A stretch of 64,000 bases of DNA from assembly GCA_947044365.1 (NCBI GenBank), contig OX345640.1:1545001-1609000 (forward strand), read 5' to 3'. The notes below the pieces were generated by a model. That model was given only the letters and a program-made list of their open reading frames with translations, was not told where the DNA came from and made no database searches. Shown one piece after another: positions 23,501 to 36,456 of this stretch. The position numbers were made by a program, and so were the translations under genes. Positions within the stretch are counted from its first letter, which is position 1. Every line of letters begins with the position of its first letter. This DNA is from Petrosia ficiformis. Lineage: Eukaryota; Porifera; Demospongiae; Haplosclerida; Petrosiidae.

Positions 23501-26500
23501 TCTTAATTATGAAATACAATAATTAATACTAAAAAACAAGTTACTAGTTTGAGACTTACAAACACTGTTGTATAATTTGTACTATGAAAAACAAAATCAG
23601 TATTCAGTTGTATTGATATGGAGCCATCATTTGTTAGGCCAGATGATATATCTTCATTTTCATCACCAAAGGGAAACAAATATCTGCTATAGCATCCACT
23701 GCCATCTGCACACTCATCAAAATCTGTCAAAAGATATGTAAATGTTGTATGTATGTGTGTCTGTGTATCGGTATATGTGTGTGTATGTATGTAATAGTTA
23801 TGTCATATCTCCAAGTGCCATATGGAATATATTGTTACTGTGTCAGATGACATCAGACTTGAGGGTGTGATGTCATCACAGTGACAATGTATTCCGTGTG
23901 GGCAAACATCTGTTTTTATCGAAACCAAGCATAAAAGTATTCAGTTGTGAGTTTTAATTGAGCTTTAATAACATCATAAATAAATGTGATAAAACAGAAT
24001 GTTTAGACCCGAATGTCTTCTTCAGCTGACTGATACAGGCTTATATACACTTAGGTAATGATGGGAATGGTTGGATGACTGACTGTTCAGAGTGAATACA
24101 AAGTATATGCATACATTATTACATTAATTAAGTATTATGTAAGATGGTTCTCTCCAGGTCTGTGTTCATGGTGTTCTTGGTATTTTTATCATGATAGCTT
24201 CTCTTATTCATCTCCTCTTCCAGTTAGGCTCTCTACACAACACTACACTCTCTTGCCACTTGATGTTGTGTTTAGTTTCACCAACATGACAGGCTATAGC
24301 TTGTCCCAGTTCCTCACAGATCTCTGGTGTTCGGTAAGACCTGTTTTTAGGTTCCTATCAGTCTCTACTATATATATACATCACCACATTCACAATAGAT
24401 TCCATACACAACTCCTGTGATAGTTTCCGATGGTGTTGGTGTTTTAACTTCCATCGACCTTTCTGTAAGCCATTTTACAGGCCTGGGATATCTGCTCACT
24501 CATCCCTTTTATATAGAGGAGGATCGATCATTAATATTTTTATCCGGAAAGAAAGGAACTGTTATGTAGAATGTCGTCTTGACACAGTCAGTGCCAACAT
24601 CTGAGATGTGGCACTGCGGTTATCTCCCATGCTGTATATTGGCATTGTCGGCCCTATGCTATCGTACTACAAGTACATATGTATGTTATATGTGCATTTA
24701 TGTAATAAGTATGCATGTACATATACTGGTACATAAATATGTACGTATAATTGTATTTCACATACCTGAACAAGTCATTAAGTCATCATTCAATTGATAT
24801 CCAGAATCACATTCACACATAAAACTTCCAATAGTGTTTATACATATATGATCACAGGTACTGTTATTGTTACACTCATTAATATCTGTCAAAAAGACAA
24901 TATACATAATAATTATAATGTGTAACTTCATGTGTATGTATGTACATGCATGTGACTGCATGTGTGTGTGTGTGCATGTATGTGACTGTGTGCGTGCATG
25001 TGTGTGTGTTTGTGTGTACATGTATGTATGTAGATACTATGTACTTACATGCACGTATGTATGTATGTATGTAAGTATGTATGTATGTATGCATGTATGT
25101 ATGTATGTATGTATGTATGTATGTATGTATGTATGTATGCATGTATGTATGTATGTATGTATGTATGTGTGTATGTATGTATGTATGTATGTATGTATGT
25201 ATGTATGTTAGTATGTATGTATGTATGTATGTAAGTATATATGTATGTATGTATGTGTGTATGTTTGTATGTATGTATGTAAATATGTAAGTACGCATGT
25301 ATGTATGTAATAATGTATGTATGTACAAGTGTATGTATGTATGTATGTATGTATGTATGTATTATGTACGTTGTATGTATGTGTGTACGCCCATAAGTAG
25401 TTAGGTACATTTTATGTACGTATGATTGCATCATGTATTTCACATACCTGAACAAGTCATTAAGTCATCATTCAATTGATATCCAGAATCACATTCACAA
25501 ATAAAGCTTCCAATAGTGTTTATACATCTATGATCACAGGTACTGTTATTGTTACACTCATTAATATCTGTCAAAAAGTTATGATTATGTAATATATATA
25601 TATATACATAAAATACTAATTTTTTTACTACATTTTTGGGTATGAAAGTATGCAGGCTTGCATTCTTCATTATGTATGTATTATATACGTATATGCATGT
25701 AATGTTTGTATATCAGTGATTTAGATAAGCTTATATGGCACACCATTGGCCCGAAGAGCACTGCACAGTTCTCTATTTGGGCCAATGGTGCAGTTAATTA
25801 TGATTATATTGTCACTAACAGCATTAACTCTTTTTGTTATTTGACTCAAAATGGCGCATATACTTGAGCCAATTTGGCCCATGCTCTGATGCATATATAT
25901 GTTTCTAACATGGTATGTTGGTATGTATGTTATTAGAATCCAACCACCACTCTAAATATCCTGGGCAGAACACTGTACATACCTGAACAAGTCATTAAGT
26001 CATCATTCAACTGATATCCAGTATTACATTCACAAATAAAACTTCCAATAGTGTTTATACATATATGATCACAGGTACTGTTATTGTTACACTCATTAAT
26101 ATCTGTCAAAAAGACAATATACATAATAATCATAACGTGTAACTTCATGTGTATGTATGCGCTGGGCTGTATTTAGGGGGGGGGGGGCGGGGGGGAGCAT
26201 TGGCCCCCCCTTACCGATATTTCGTCCCCCCCTTGAACATTGACAAATAATAATTAATGATTTAGCAGTACACTGTGCAGTCAGCAAAAATAACCGTCCT
26301 TACACCTGCTGTATATAGAGTAACAATTAGCCTAAGAATGCATGTAAAGTGAGCTTTGAGCCTCTACTATATTTAAAATTTTCTTCCGAACACCCCTAGC
26401 TTTACACATGCTTACACACAAACTGGGGGGCTTTGCCTCCCCTTCATTCCCAGACACACATATTTGCCCCCCCTTCCGCAGAATCCTAAATACAGCACTG

Positions 26501-29500
26501 ATGCGTGTATGTATGTGTGTATGTATGCATGTATGTATGCGTGTATGTATGCGTGTATGTTTGTGTGTATGTAAGTATGCATGTATGTATGCGTTTATGT
26601 ATGTATGTATGTATGCGTGTATGTATGCGTGTATGTATGCGTGTATGTATGTGTGTATGTATGCATGCATGTATGCGTATATGTTTGTGTGTATGTAAGT
26701 ATGCATGTATGTATGCGTTTATGTATGTATGTATGTACGCGTGTATGTATGTGTGTATGTATGCGTGTATGTATGTGTGTATGTATGCATGCATGTATGC
26801 GTGTATGTATGTGTGTATGTATGCATGCATGTATGCGTGTATGTATGTGTGTATGTAAGTATGCATGTATGTATGCGTTTATGTATGTATGTATGTATGC
26901 GTGTATGTATGCGTGTATGTATGCGTGTTTTTCATACCTGAACAAGTCATCAAGTCATTATTCAATTGATATCCAGGATTACATTCACAATCAAAACTTC
27001 CAATAGTGTTTGTACATATCTGTTCACAGGTTCCATTATTTTCACACTCATTAATATCTGTCAGTAAGGCAATATACATAATAATTATAATATGTGTAAT
27101 TTTTTGGATATGCATGTATATATGCCTGCAATGGTTCATAACTTCATATGTATGTGTGTGTGTGTGTGTGTGTGTGCTCTGCCCTCTCCTTTAACCATGT
27201 AGATGGTACTGCATAGAACCTTGCATGACACACTAAGCTTCTATAATTATCAAAAACATCAGGTGCACCATTTATACCCTGACCAATAAAATTTCAAGTC
27301 TATGCCACTGTTTTGTGTAGAATATTGTGGTTTCAGAAGAGGATAAAGACAAGAAGCTGTTGTTCTATGTATGGTGGTGAATCATGGACCCCTTTATCTG
27401 AACATGTGAGGAGCCTGCAAGGTTTGTGATGAGGTGTCTGAGGATAATTTTTGGGATATCAGTATAGGAGAAGAGGTGACATACTGAGGTGAGAGAGTTT
27501 GGAAGGATGGAGAAAATGGATACTTTACTGAGTTGTAGGAGGTTGAGATGGCTGGGTTATGTGCCAAAGATGGGTGAGTGGCAGCTATCATGACAATTCC
27601 TAGTTTGTAGACGTGATGGTGGTAAGCGGACAGTAGGAGTACAGAATTTAAGGTGGAACGATGTGATGTGAAAGATGTTAAGTTGTGTGGTATATATGAT
27701 AATTAGTTTGAGCTAGCACAGGACCGTGATAGTTGGAGGTGTAACACAAATGGGTGAGCTGAATAGTGATGTCAAGAAACTGGAAGTATGTAAGAAAAAT
27801 GAAAGGAAACATCGAAGAGAGAATAGTATGGCTGTGGCTGAGTCCATGCTGAAGTGCCCAGAGAGGAGGTGTGCATTTGTAGCTTAAAGTAAGGCAGGCT
27901 TTGTGAACCACAAACAGCAGAAACACACTATATCAGCAACGACAACTATGCTATGCCATTTCTATAGAAGGTACTTTCAACCACAAGGTCTGAGAAATCA
28001 CATGAAGTTCTGTTCATCTCATCCCAAGACATAGATATTGTAAAAGCACAATGTCTCTCTACCATGTGGCCTGTACCACTCGTATTGAGTGAACACAAAA
28101 GATGTGTGTGTGTGTGTGTGTGTGTATGCATGTATGTGTATACAGTACATATGCATGTATGCCAGTACATGTATGTACATACATTTTTTTATGTACATTT
28201 GTAAGTATGTACGTATGAATGTATCATGTATTTCTCATACCTGAACAAGTCATTAAGTCGTCATTCAATTGATATCCAGGATTACATTCACACATAAAAC
28301 TTCCAATAGTGTTTGTACATATCTGATTACATCTGTTTAGAGAGTCATAGAGAACTTCTTCAATATCTGTAAAAAAAATACATGTATTGGGTTACACATT
28401 GCATAACTACATATGTATTAGTTAAAGCACCGGTGCGAGTGCTGTATGGGAAATATAGCACGAGGGGTGGGGTCAAGAAGCTCATGTCTATGCAAACATT
28501 ATGCACCCCCAGTGCTATATTTTCTAGTACAGCACAAGCAAAACTGGTGCTTTAAATGGTTTATAGTAATTTGAATTGATGAATGTTGCCAGTAATGGAG
28601 AATAAAAACAAAGTGTTTGGTTTTCTTTCACTAAACCTGATGTAAGCGCATTGTTTTCTAGTGCTGTGATCAACATCCGGAAAATATAGAACCAGATGTG
28701 GTACAAAGTGTGCTATATATATTATGGAAATATACAACTGTCAGTACCTTTGATGAAGATCAATATTGTATATATTATATAACGGTAAGCAGAAAGCAAC
28801 AATGATTAGAACAGTAGTGGAATGAGATAGGATAACAGGGTTTCATATAGAGTGGGGAGGTGGCCCTAGGATTACTACCTCAGCCAAAATATAAAATTCA
28901 AATTTCCTGTACTCAGACCCTATACACTTGTTAATTCAAAATTTGTGCTTTGATAATCTTGGTATTACATGCCTTATATGGCTACATGTTCATCAGTTTA
29001 TTTACTGCCTTTTGTGATATATTATATAGTATCAGTATGTAGATATAATTTTTAACTTACAATTACTAATGTTACACTGGAATTGTTCTTGTATGGTGAG
29101 CCCATTTAATGTCTCTTGAGCAAACACACCCGGACATCCTACATTACTCTCTCTACTAATAATAAGGTTCCTATTGGTAAGTTCTCTGTAAGCACTACTG
29201 CAGGACGCATCATCTGAACTAAAAAGTTCTACTTGTGCAGTTTCAAATGATAAGAACAAGAAGTAGAAATCAAAATTAATATCACTGATGAATTGAAATG
29301 TAATTCTCTTCAAAAAAAAACGTCCATTGTGTGTGTGTGTGTGTGTGTGTAAGAAAATAAGTAAAATACTACTTTGTTAGCTTATAAGGCATTAATTACA
29401 TCATAATTAAAGACAGTACAATGCGTGTATGTATGTATGCACACAAGGTATTTTTTATTTGCCAATTTTAGTTTCAAACCATCAAATTAAATGCACATTC

Positions 29501-32500
29501 ACATTCCAATCATTCATAAGTATGCTACTCCAATCAGTTTGCAAGCTTCTTGCCTAAACATGCCCTACGGATGGTGGAGGGGGTGGAAATTGGGAAACTC
29601 TGGGAGGGTAACTTTCTCTGAGAAGGATCAGAGTTTGATAGTGCCTAGAAAGGTAAATTTTATGGTTTCACTCAAAAGCTACAGAATTCAGCCTTCTTCA
29701 GCCTCTTGTAACTATAAAAGTAAAATGAATTTTCAGAAAACGGGTCTATTTTTCTCAAAATGCATTGTACTTGGTGCACGCCATGTTTGGTGGGTGTGGC
29801 TTTTGTGGTTTTGTACTTATTGGAATTGGAAACATTGCTACATTTCCTCACTTAGGACAATATAAAGGTGATCAGAAGATATGAAGGTTGGTATTACACC
29901 AGGTTAGTGTCATATTATATAAAATTCCGTTTTGAAAATGATTGGAGTACATCTGCCCACTCCCTACAACCACCTTAATTCGTCAATACTCGATATTTAC
30001 TACCATCAATATTTCCACACATACAGTGTATTTGGTATTAAAATCTTTACTAAAAAATCTCTTCACTATAATCAGTCATTAGAATGCACATGCACATTCG
30101 TGAACTAACCGTTGATTGGTGAATTTCAATTTGACAGTTTGAACCCAAAACCATCAATATTTCCACATACATGGTAAAATCTTAACTAAAAAAATTACTT
30201 CACTATTATTAGAGCAGCAATATCCAACATGATCCCATGTGGCAATATACACATTAGTATATAGGAACAGCAGTCCAGTAACACTAGCTATTTCATCATT
30301 GAATCTCTGAAGAACATCAGTATCATTAGTTAATCTATACCACACAGAACCACAGTATTGTGTATCTTGGTCAGCACAGGGTGGAGCAATTAGTGGAAAA
30401 AGTTGTGGACAATTGTTATCATTAAAGACAAGGTCACCAGTGTTGATCAACTACATATAAACATAGAATAATTGTTAATGAAAATATTATATCAGATTTC
30501 AATAATTAAAGGTTAGTGGATGTATCATAGTCAAGCTAACCAGAGTACATAATCAACTACATACAAACATATAGATTGGGTTTCATACAGGGGGAAACCT
30601 GGAATTCCTCACCCCCCTCACCAAGGCCAGTCCCTCCTAACATCATGAGAATTTTAATACTAGTAGATCTCATTCAAGATTATTCTTACATATTACTCAT
30701 ACAGAATAAAAAGCACACTGAAGTTGGTAAAACATAGCGCTTTTATGAATGCCAATTGGGATCCCCTCTCTCAAACTAAAATCCTGTATGAAACCCTGTG
30801 CTACGTATATCTGATTTACATGATTAGTATCTATCAAAATCAAACCAATCAGAGCACATAATTGCATATCAAACTTACAAATACTTCTCTATTTTCAAAT
30901 ACAGTCAGATCCTGTGTTGAGACACTTGAGTGATTGAGAGATATGTTAAACAATGTATCTTGAGCTTCAATACCAAAGGGATAAAAATTGCTCAATCGAT
31001 TGCCACACTCATTGAGATCTATCAAAAAAAATATATGTATGTATGTATGTATGTATAGTTTAATTTCATAAATTTAATACATGATACTCAATAATGCAGC
31101 AGTGGTTTGATCTGAGGTGATGGTGAACATGAATGACCTTTAGTTTAATGAACTTACATTGTGTATAAGATAACTCACCAATTGTGAAAGGTGTAGCACA
31201 AAAGCTACTGTTCTCAAAACCAAAATTATATCGATATTCATAGGTACCAGCAAAACAAGGCTGGAAACTCTTGATTTCAAAATGAGCAATATCATTATGA
31301 ATAACACAAATATCACTATCATTACAAACAGCAATATCAAAGACACCATTACTCTCTTTGTAGAGATCGAATGAAATAAGTTCAGAGTGTTCAACAATGA
31401 TATCAAAGGAATCACCAATATTAGCATATATGATGTCACTTGAAGGTAAATCATTATAACACCAGGAATTGCATGCTAATGGGAAAATAAAGAAATGACA
31501 ATAATTATTGAATTATATAGTTCATGAAAATATCCATTGCAAAACATCCCAACATCGATGATTTATTATCATTCACAAACGTTTTTATTCAATATTTGGC
31601 CTTTTGTGAAATTTTGAATAACAGTGTTTGAGTTTACAGTATCCTCCATGCAATTGTTAGGTAGCCAATTGTAGGGGCTATGTCCTTATAACCTAGTGGT
31701 CACACCCTCAATCCAGGGGTGATCAAGATTGATATAGTAATCCTCCTCCTCCCTTTTACCACATATGTTGAACATGGTTTCTCAAAGTCTTGCTTATCCA
31801 CTGTTATTGTGGGTTTACAATCCTGCCTGTTGCCAGGTTATAGTACATGTATAGTCAATTGGACAAATATTTGGAGAAAATACTCACTTGACTATCTATT
31901 ACTGAGGTAGTAATTGTAATTGACCTTAAGTAATATTAATATGTTCATAGTAGGTTCAGTAGAGAGACTTTTTACGAATGTTTTTGGCTAGAAAGGTGCA
32001 GACTTATAGATTCTGTTTTTTCAGAAATTCATGAACATTAAATGCAATGGTCATTTAGTTTAAAACATGAAAGAATTTCAAAGAAATGTCAATGCTATAG
32101 CAATCCATGAAGCACCTTTGGTGTGTAGCCTCGCCGCTGTAGCTTAAGGATAGGTTGCAATTGCAACAATTAAATAAATGAGATGCAAGAGAGAAAGTAA
32201 CAAGCTTAAATTTGAATTTGTTGTTTATATAAAGTTTAAAGTTGGTTGACAAAGTTTTTTGTGGCTAGACTGATTTCTGATAAATATAAAAACACATGGA
32301 AGATGACTAAGAATGATTCTCCATCAGCTATACTGCTTTGCACAATAATAACTATATTACTTACAGTCAAATTACATAATATACTCTTCCAACAAATATT
32401 CATTACCTCATTCATTATTACCAAAATATCTATGCCACAACTGTCAGTTACTAAAGATAATTATCTTATAATGAATTGTACATTGTTACAACTACAATGA

Positions 32501-34197
32501 GCAAAAACATTGAACTTACAGTTCAAATATATGTAATTTGAAAGTCAAACAAAAGTTCAATAATAGCAGAAAGGAAGGTATTGCTCTAAACTGACCTCCA
32601 TGTTTGATCTCACGTGATTACATTGGGTGTGGCTGAGGGTGTTGGTTATTGCAAGCATAGATTATATCATAGATTATATAGACTACGTATAAGTAGCTTG
32701 CTAAAACAATGTCTGTGGCAAATTTCTTTTCAATACGATTTTGATAAACTTCTTTCTCTACTCTATCAAGTCTTTAAATCGACACTTAAAACATCTGGCT
32801 AGGATGTGTAGTGAGTTTAGCATTTTCCATTCTAAGTAACTTTTCATACAGTTTACTTCATTATAAAAACAACAGAGCAATAGAAGACCATGTTTTTGAA
32901 CAGATCAGAAAGTTTGGCGGCTGTAGGAGGTATGCGTTTGAAGTTATAACTGTTCAAAGTAAAAAAAAGTTGGGAAGGAATGAATGAATAACTCGCTAAA
33001 ACAATGTCTGTGGCAAATCTTTTTTCAATACGATTTTGATAAACTTCTTTCTCTACTCTGAAGTCTTTTAAATTTAAAAAGTGGGGACAGACAGAATGAA
33101 TGACCGAATGACAACCAAAGTGCTAAAGACTCGCCCACGCGTAGGCGCGGCGAGCCCAATAACAGCAACACTGACTGGCAGTAATAGCAAAAACAAAACT
33201 GTCAAAATAACTCATTCAATGGTAAGTACAGAGAATAGTGTAAATTTAAATTGTCATGAAGCTGATGCCATAACAAATACTTATTATAATAATTACCTAG
33301 CCTATTACCTATTATAATAATCAAAGCAGGTTGCAGGTTTTCAAGAAGTTTCAACCATTTGTTACAAGTGACATGAAACATGAAATACCGTATAGCCCTA
33401 AATTTTCGTGGGTAAAAGTTTTGCTTTTTGACTTATGCATTCACTAAAAATGCTGACGTGATTTTCGTGGTCTGTCAGTTTTTGCAAAATTTATAGCCCG
33501 CGAACATTTAGGCCTATATGGTATTATATGGGAAGAATAACAATAAGACTTCAGTAAATGTTATGGCACAACCAGAAACTTTAAACTTTGAACTGTGACT
33601 TGTAAATATTACCTAGCAGGAAAATAAATCAGCATGCATGGAGGAAAATATAATTGCATTGAAACTCCTGTAACCAACTGAAGGTTAAAATAACCTATTT
33701 CTTTTTACAGTGTAGTAATTATAGCACATTGCATTGTAATTGAAGAATTTTAAGAAAAGGATATAGAAATGTCTTGAGATTATCACCTTAACATTAAGCC
33801 TTGTACCCAGGCTCTGATGGTGGAGAAAAAGAGCTTAGATTCAACTGTGCATATGCACTAATTAACGAATCCAGGCTCTTTTTCTCTGTCATTTTGATAA
33901 AGAGCCTGAGTACGAGACTACATAAAATTGAGCAACTAGATATAAACAGAAATGATCACTTACATTCGTTACTCCCAAAGGTACAGTTAATACTGATAGA
34001 TTCACTGGGTTGAATCAATAGGAAGATCACTAATCCACATCACAATTCATGTTCAGATAAATAAAACAATGGATGGAGGGACAAACAGACATAAATGGAA
34101 AATAAGTGAATAAAATACAATGATTACAGAGCTTCCCTAACTAACCAGTTATCACAAAGAATGGCCTTGGATCAAAGCATCTTAGTAAAGACATCAT
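20477..34197 (-). CDS. Ig-NIDO-EGF-NIDO-EGF transmembrane receptor, copy 2, kinase lost
   Basis: Single-pass receptor-like protein; ligand unknown. Exons: 34197-34146 and about 34039-33964 (signal peptide), 31475-31179 (Ig-like), 31018-30879, 30450-30199 and 29307-29061 (NIDO 1), EGF 28366-28241, 27057-26938, 26102-25983, 25567-25448 and 24885-24766, then 23723-23560, 23234-22959 and 22701-22425 (NIDO 2, ending [15 protein letters not shown]), EGF 21790-21695 (lacks the first cysteines) and 21259-21140. These are followed by 20885-20747 (transmembrane helix, [19 protein letters not shown], then basic KHRRNK), 20676-20630 and 20569-20477 (juxtamembrane, stop). Module boundaries are phase 1, which permits exon gain and loss; copy 2 has five EGFs after NIDO 1 where copy 1 has three. 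The acceptor of the second signal-peptide exon, present in copy 1 (TTTTTTCAG), is deleted here, so this gene may be poorly expressed or mis-spliced. A kinase remnant follows the stop. It could be two genes split near 23,730, but no promoter or stop separates them. Confidence 0.75.
20895..21062. repeat. ATGT microsatellite before the transmembrane exon
   Basis: (ATGT)n interrupted by TGATTTTTAATAAATGC at about 20,975. It lies in the intron between the last EGF and the transmembrane exon, starting within about 15 bp of the exon. Confidence 0.9.
21070..21700. repeat. Internal duplication of an EGF exon with flanking introns (copy A)
   Basis: Near-identical to about 25,370-25,985. It includes GCCCATAAGTAGTTAGGTAC, an EGF exon, an (AT)n tract, a copy of the CAGAGTTTTTGATA element and the 3' part of the next EGF exon. 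This shows EGF exons multiplying by segment duplication. Confidence 0.88.
21405..21604. mobile_element. MITE family with TIR CAGAGTTTTTGATA, copy 1
   Basis: About 200-bp element with GATAAGCTTATATGGCACAC, ATTGGCCC, a central GTCACTAACAGCATTAAC and a 3' end ATCAAAAACTCTG. One end is degraded here. Other copies lie at 25,720, 41,782, 43,083, 58,422 and a fragment at 61,365. Confidence 0.8.
22290..22412. repeat. ATGT microsatellite
   Basis: (ATGT)n adjacent to the donor of the third exon of the second NIDO domain of receptor copy 2. Open frames in it are artefacts. Confidence 0.9.
23938..24545 (-). mobile_element. Penelope-like element relic (GIY-YIG endonuclease end)
   Basis: The minus strand reads [15 protein letters not shown], a stop, then [17 protein letters not shown]: the GIY-YIG endonuclease pattern with the RLxEH segment found at the C-terminus of Penelope-like retroelements. 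Stops interrupt it. The 3' tail resembles their usual end (AGAATGTTTAGACCCGAATG on the plus strand). Unit 1 (around 235-250) is contiguous where this lies, so the insertion is private to unit 2. Confidence 0.72.
24930..25370. repeat. Large ATGT microsatellite between EGF exons
   Basis: About 440 bp of (ATGT)n with GTGT, GCAT and AAGT variants, between two EGF exons of receptor copy 2. Long open frames on both strands here are periodicity artefacts. Confidence 0.93.
25370..25985. repeat. Internal duplication of an EGF exon with flanking introns (copy B)
   Basis: Partner of 21,070-21,700. In this copy the downstream EGF exon is complete (26102-25983), whereas in the other it is truncated at its 5' end (21790-21695). 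Confidence 0.88.
25720..25890. mobile_element. MITE family with TIR CAGAGTTTTTGATA, copy 2
   Basis: Same family as 21,405-21,604. It was carried here within the EGF-segment duplication, so it is not an independent insertion. Confidence 0.78.
26163..26505. mobile_element. G-run inverted-repeat element in receptor intron
   Basis: Starts GCTGTATTTAGGGGGGG and ends CCGCAGAATCCTAAATACAGC, a terminal inverted repeat around CTGTATTTAGG. Internal CCCCCCCTT tracts appear near both ends. It is a non-autonomous element inserted into ATGT-type repeat; no transposase. Confidence 0.7.
26505..26932. repeat. ATGT/GCGT microsatellite abutting an EGF exon
   Basis: Tandem ATGTATGCGTGT-type repeat with a longer period (blocks beginning GTGTGTATGTAAGTATGC at 26,550, 26,687 and 26,847). 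It ends within about 6 bp of the donor of the EGF exon 27057-26938. Confidence 0.92.
27300..28070 (+). mobile_element. Non-LTR retrotransposon relic (RT C-terminus), copy in unit 2
   Basis: Near-identical to 1,085-1,860 ([31 protein letters not shown]). Inherited through the segmental duplication. Lies antisense in a receptor intron. Confidence 0.75.
29570..29974. mobile_element. Truncated piggyBac-type MITE, inverted copy
   Basis: Reverse-complement relative of 11,510-12,105. It ends GCCCACTCCCTACAACCACC followed by TTAA at 29,975-29,978; the other end is missing. It lies in the NIDO 1 intron and is absent at the matching place in unit 1 (about 3,640). Confidence 0.8.
33388..33524. mobile_element. 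Small MITE in receptor intron 2 of unit 2
   Basis: Terminal inverted repeats TACCGTATAGCCCTAAATTT against the complement of ACATTTAGGCCTATATGGTA. About 137 bp, AT-rich, no coding. Not seen at the matching place in unit 1. Confidence 0.7.
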
Positions 34198-35966
34198 GGA
34201 CTCAGAAGGAATTAACTTGCCAGAACTATTTATATGAAATCACGAAAACAGTAATATAGTGTATAAAACATGTAGTATTATAGTATGACCCCATTCTATA
34301 GTTCCTCTGAAAACCACAGATGTTACTTACTCATTTCGGAGTAATTTTAAACAGTAATTATAAAACATAGGTATAACCCCATTCTATAGTTCCTCTGAAA
34401 AGCACAGATGTTACTTACTCATTTCGGAGTAATTTTAAACAGTAATTATAAAACATAGGTATAACCCCATTCTATAGTTCCTCTGAAAAGCACAGATGTT
34501 ACTTACTCATTTCGGAGTAATTTTAAACAGTAATTATAAAACATAGGTATAACCCCATTCTATAGTTCCTCTGAAAAGCACAGATGTTACTTACTCATTT
34601 CGGAGTAATTTTAAACAGTAATTATAAAACATAGGTATAACCCCATTCTATAGTTCCTCTGAAAAGCACAGATGTTACTTACTCATTTCGGAGTAATTTT
34701 AAACAGTAATTATAAAACATAGGTATAACCCCATTCTATAGTTCCTCTGAAAAGCACAGATGTTACTTACTCATTTCGGAGTAATTTTAAACAGTAATTA
34801 TAAAACATAGGTATAACCCCATTCTATAGTTCCTCTGAAAAGCACAGATGTTACTTACTCATTTCGGAGTAATTTTAAACAGTAATTATAAAACATAGGT
34901 ATAACCCCATTCTATAGTTCCTCTGAAAACCACAGATGTTACTTACTCATTTCAGAGTAATTTTAAACAGTAATATAGTGTATAAAACATGTAATATTAT
35001 AGGTATAACCTGTGGTGTATTATTTAAAAACTCCCATTCTACATTTTCTCTGAAAACCACAGATGTTACTTACTCATTTTGGAGTACTTACAATAACAAA
35101 TAATATCCGTTGTACCTAAATTAATTATGTCATGTACTTTATAATACTAGTCAATATAGATCACAATGAAAACATTATACCTTAAAAGAAAAGAATCAGT
35201 TTTAATAGCCTCAGGAGCATATTATTAATATAGTATTGAATCATGTAATCAAATGAGGGTAAAATAACTCATCAATACACTGGCAAGCCATGTGTATATA
35301 TAGAAACTGCAGCTTATAATCATAATTCTTACTTACATCTCCCAGTAACAATAATTTACATTATTCTAGTAGATATTACAGAAAGATTTGACCCTAAAAA
35401 TGATGGATAGCAATGTGCTAATTGGATAATAGTTCACACTGAAAGGGGTCTATAACTAACATTTCTGTGGTAATCCTGCAAGAAAATTGTAAATGCTCCT
35501 CATTATTTGTTCACAGTTCAATTCATTACATATTTACTAATCACGAGTGATATTACACTGATCATGAGTGAGTATTATACTGAGTGGCAATGTACTAATC
35601 ATGAGTATTATACTAATCATGAATGGTAATGTACTAATCATGATATTATGAATGGTAATGTACTAATCATGATACCGGTATTATATATTTATCATGAGTT
35701 GTAATTTACTGATGATCATGAGTATTTCCATTACAATTATTAGTTTCGACACAGCAGTGCGCTGTATTTTAGATATTTCTATTATCACTTTTGACAGTCA
35801 TAGTAAAATATTTACAGGCAGACAATAGTATACATGAATATTTACAGTATACATGATTATAATATACAGTAAATAAATGCAAAAATATAATGAACAAAAA
35901 AAATTGTTAATTTGAGAAAACCATTTTTATTGATACTGTCTCCATTATACAAAACCACAAGTGTAG
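34198..35966. other. Intergenic stretch between MAEL and receptor copy 2
   Basis: No gene seen. It contains the 88-bp array (34,283-34,985), an unremarkable AT-rich middle, a short form of the ATCATGAGTG minisatellite (35,530-35,730) and the MAEL 3' flank. It should include the receptor promoter and the MAEL polyadenylation region; no clear core motif could be assigned. Confidence 0.6.
34283..34985. repeat. 88-bp tandem repeat upstream of receptor copy 2
   Basis: GTATAACCCCATTCTATAGT recurs every 88 bp (34371, 34459, 34547, 34635, 34723, 34811, 34899), eight copies counting the diverged first. Internal copies are essentially identical, implying recent expansion or homogenisation. Absent upstream of copy 1. 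It begins about 90 bp before the receptor start codon. Confidence 0.95.
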
Positions 35967-36374
35967 TTACTTCATCCCACGTCCAGCCATAGGTTGACGT
36001 ATAACTTTTAGACCACGGCCCCTGCCACGCCCCATACCCATATTATGAATACCAGTTGACACTTCGGTAACCCCACGAGAGAATGTACGATGAGGAGGAT
36101 TTGGATTTGGTGATTTTATAATTCCTACGGGTTGCTCTGGCTGCTCAGGAAGATGTCTTGGAGTGATAGAGACTTTCAGTTTTGGACATAAGTGATCTGA
36201 TATAACATAACTACATGGGACAAAATAAGACATGATGATGACATTATTAAGCATAGTATGATATGATGACACAATATGATATCACTAAGCATAAACATGT
36301 AGGGTATGATGATGATATCACTTGGACCGAAATAGTACAAACACACACGTAGTAAACATGCACACAACCACCCA

Positions 36375-36456
<82 letters not shown>

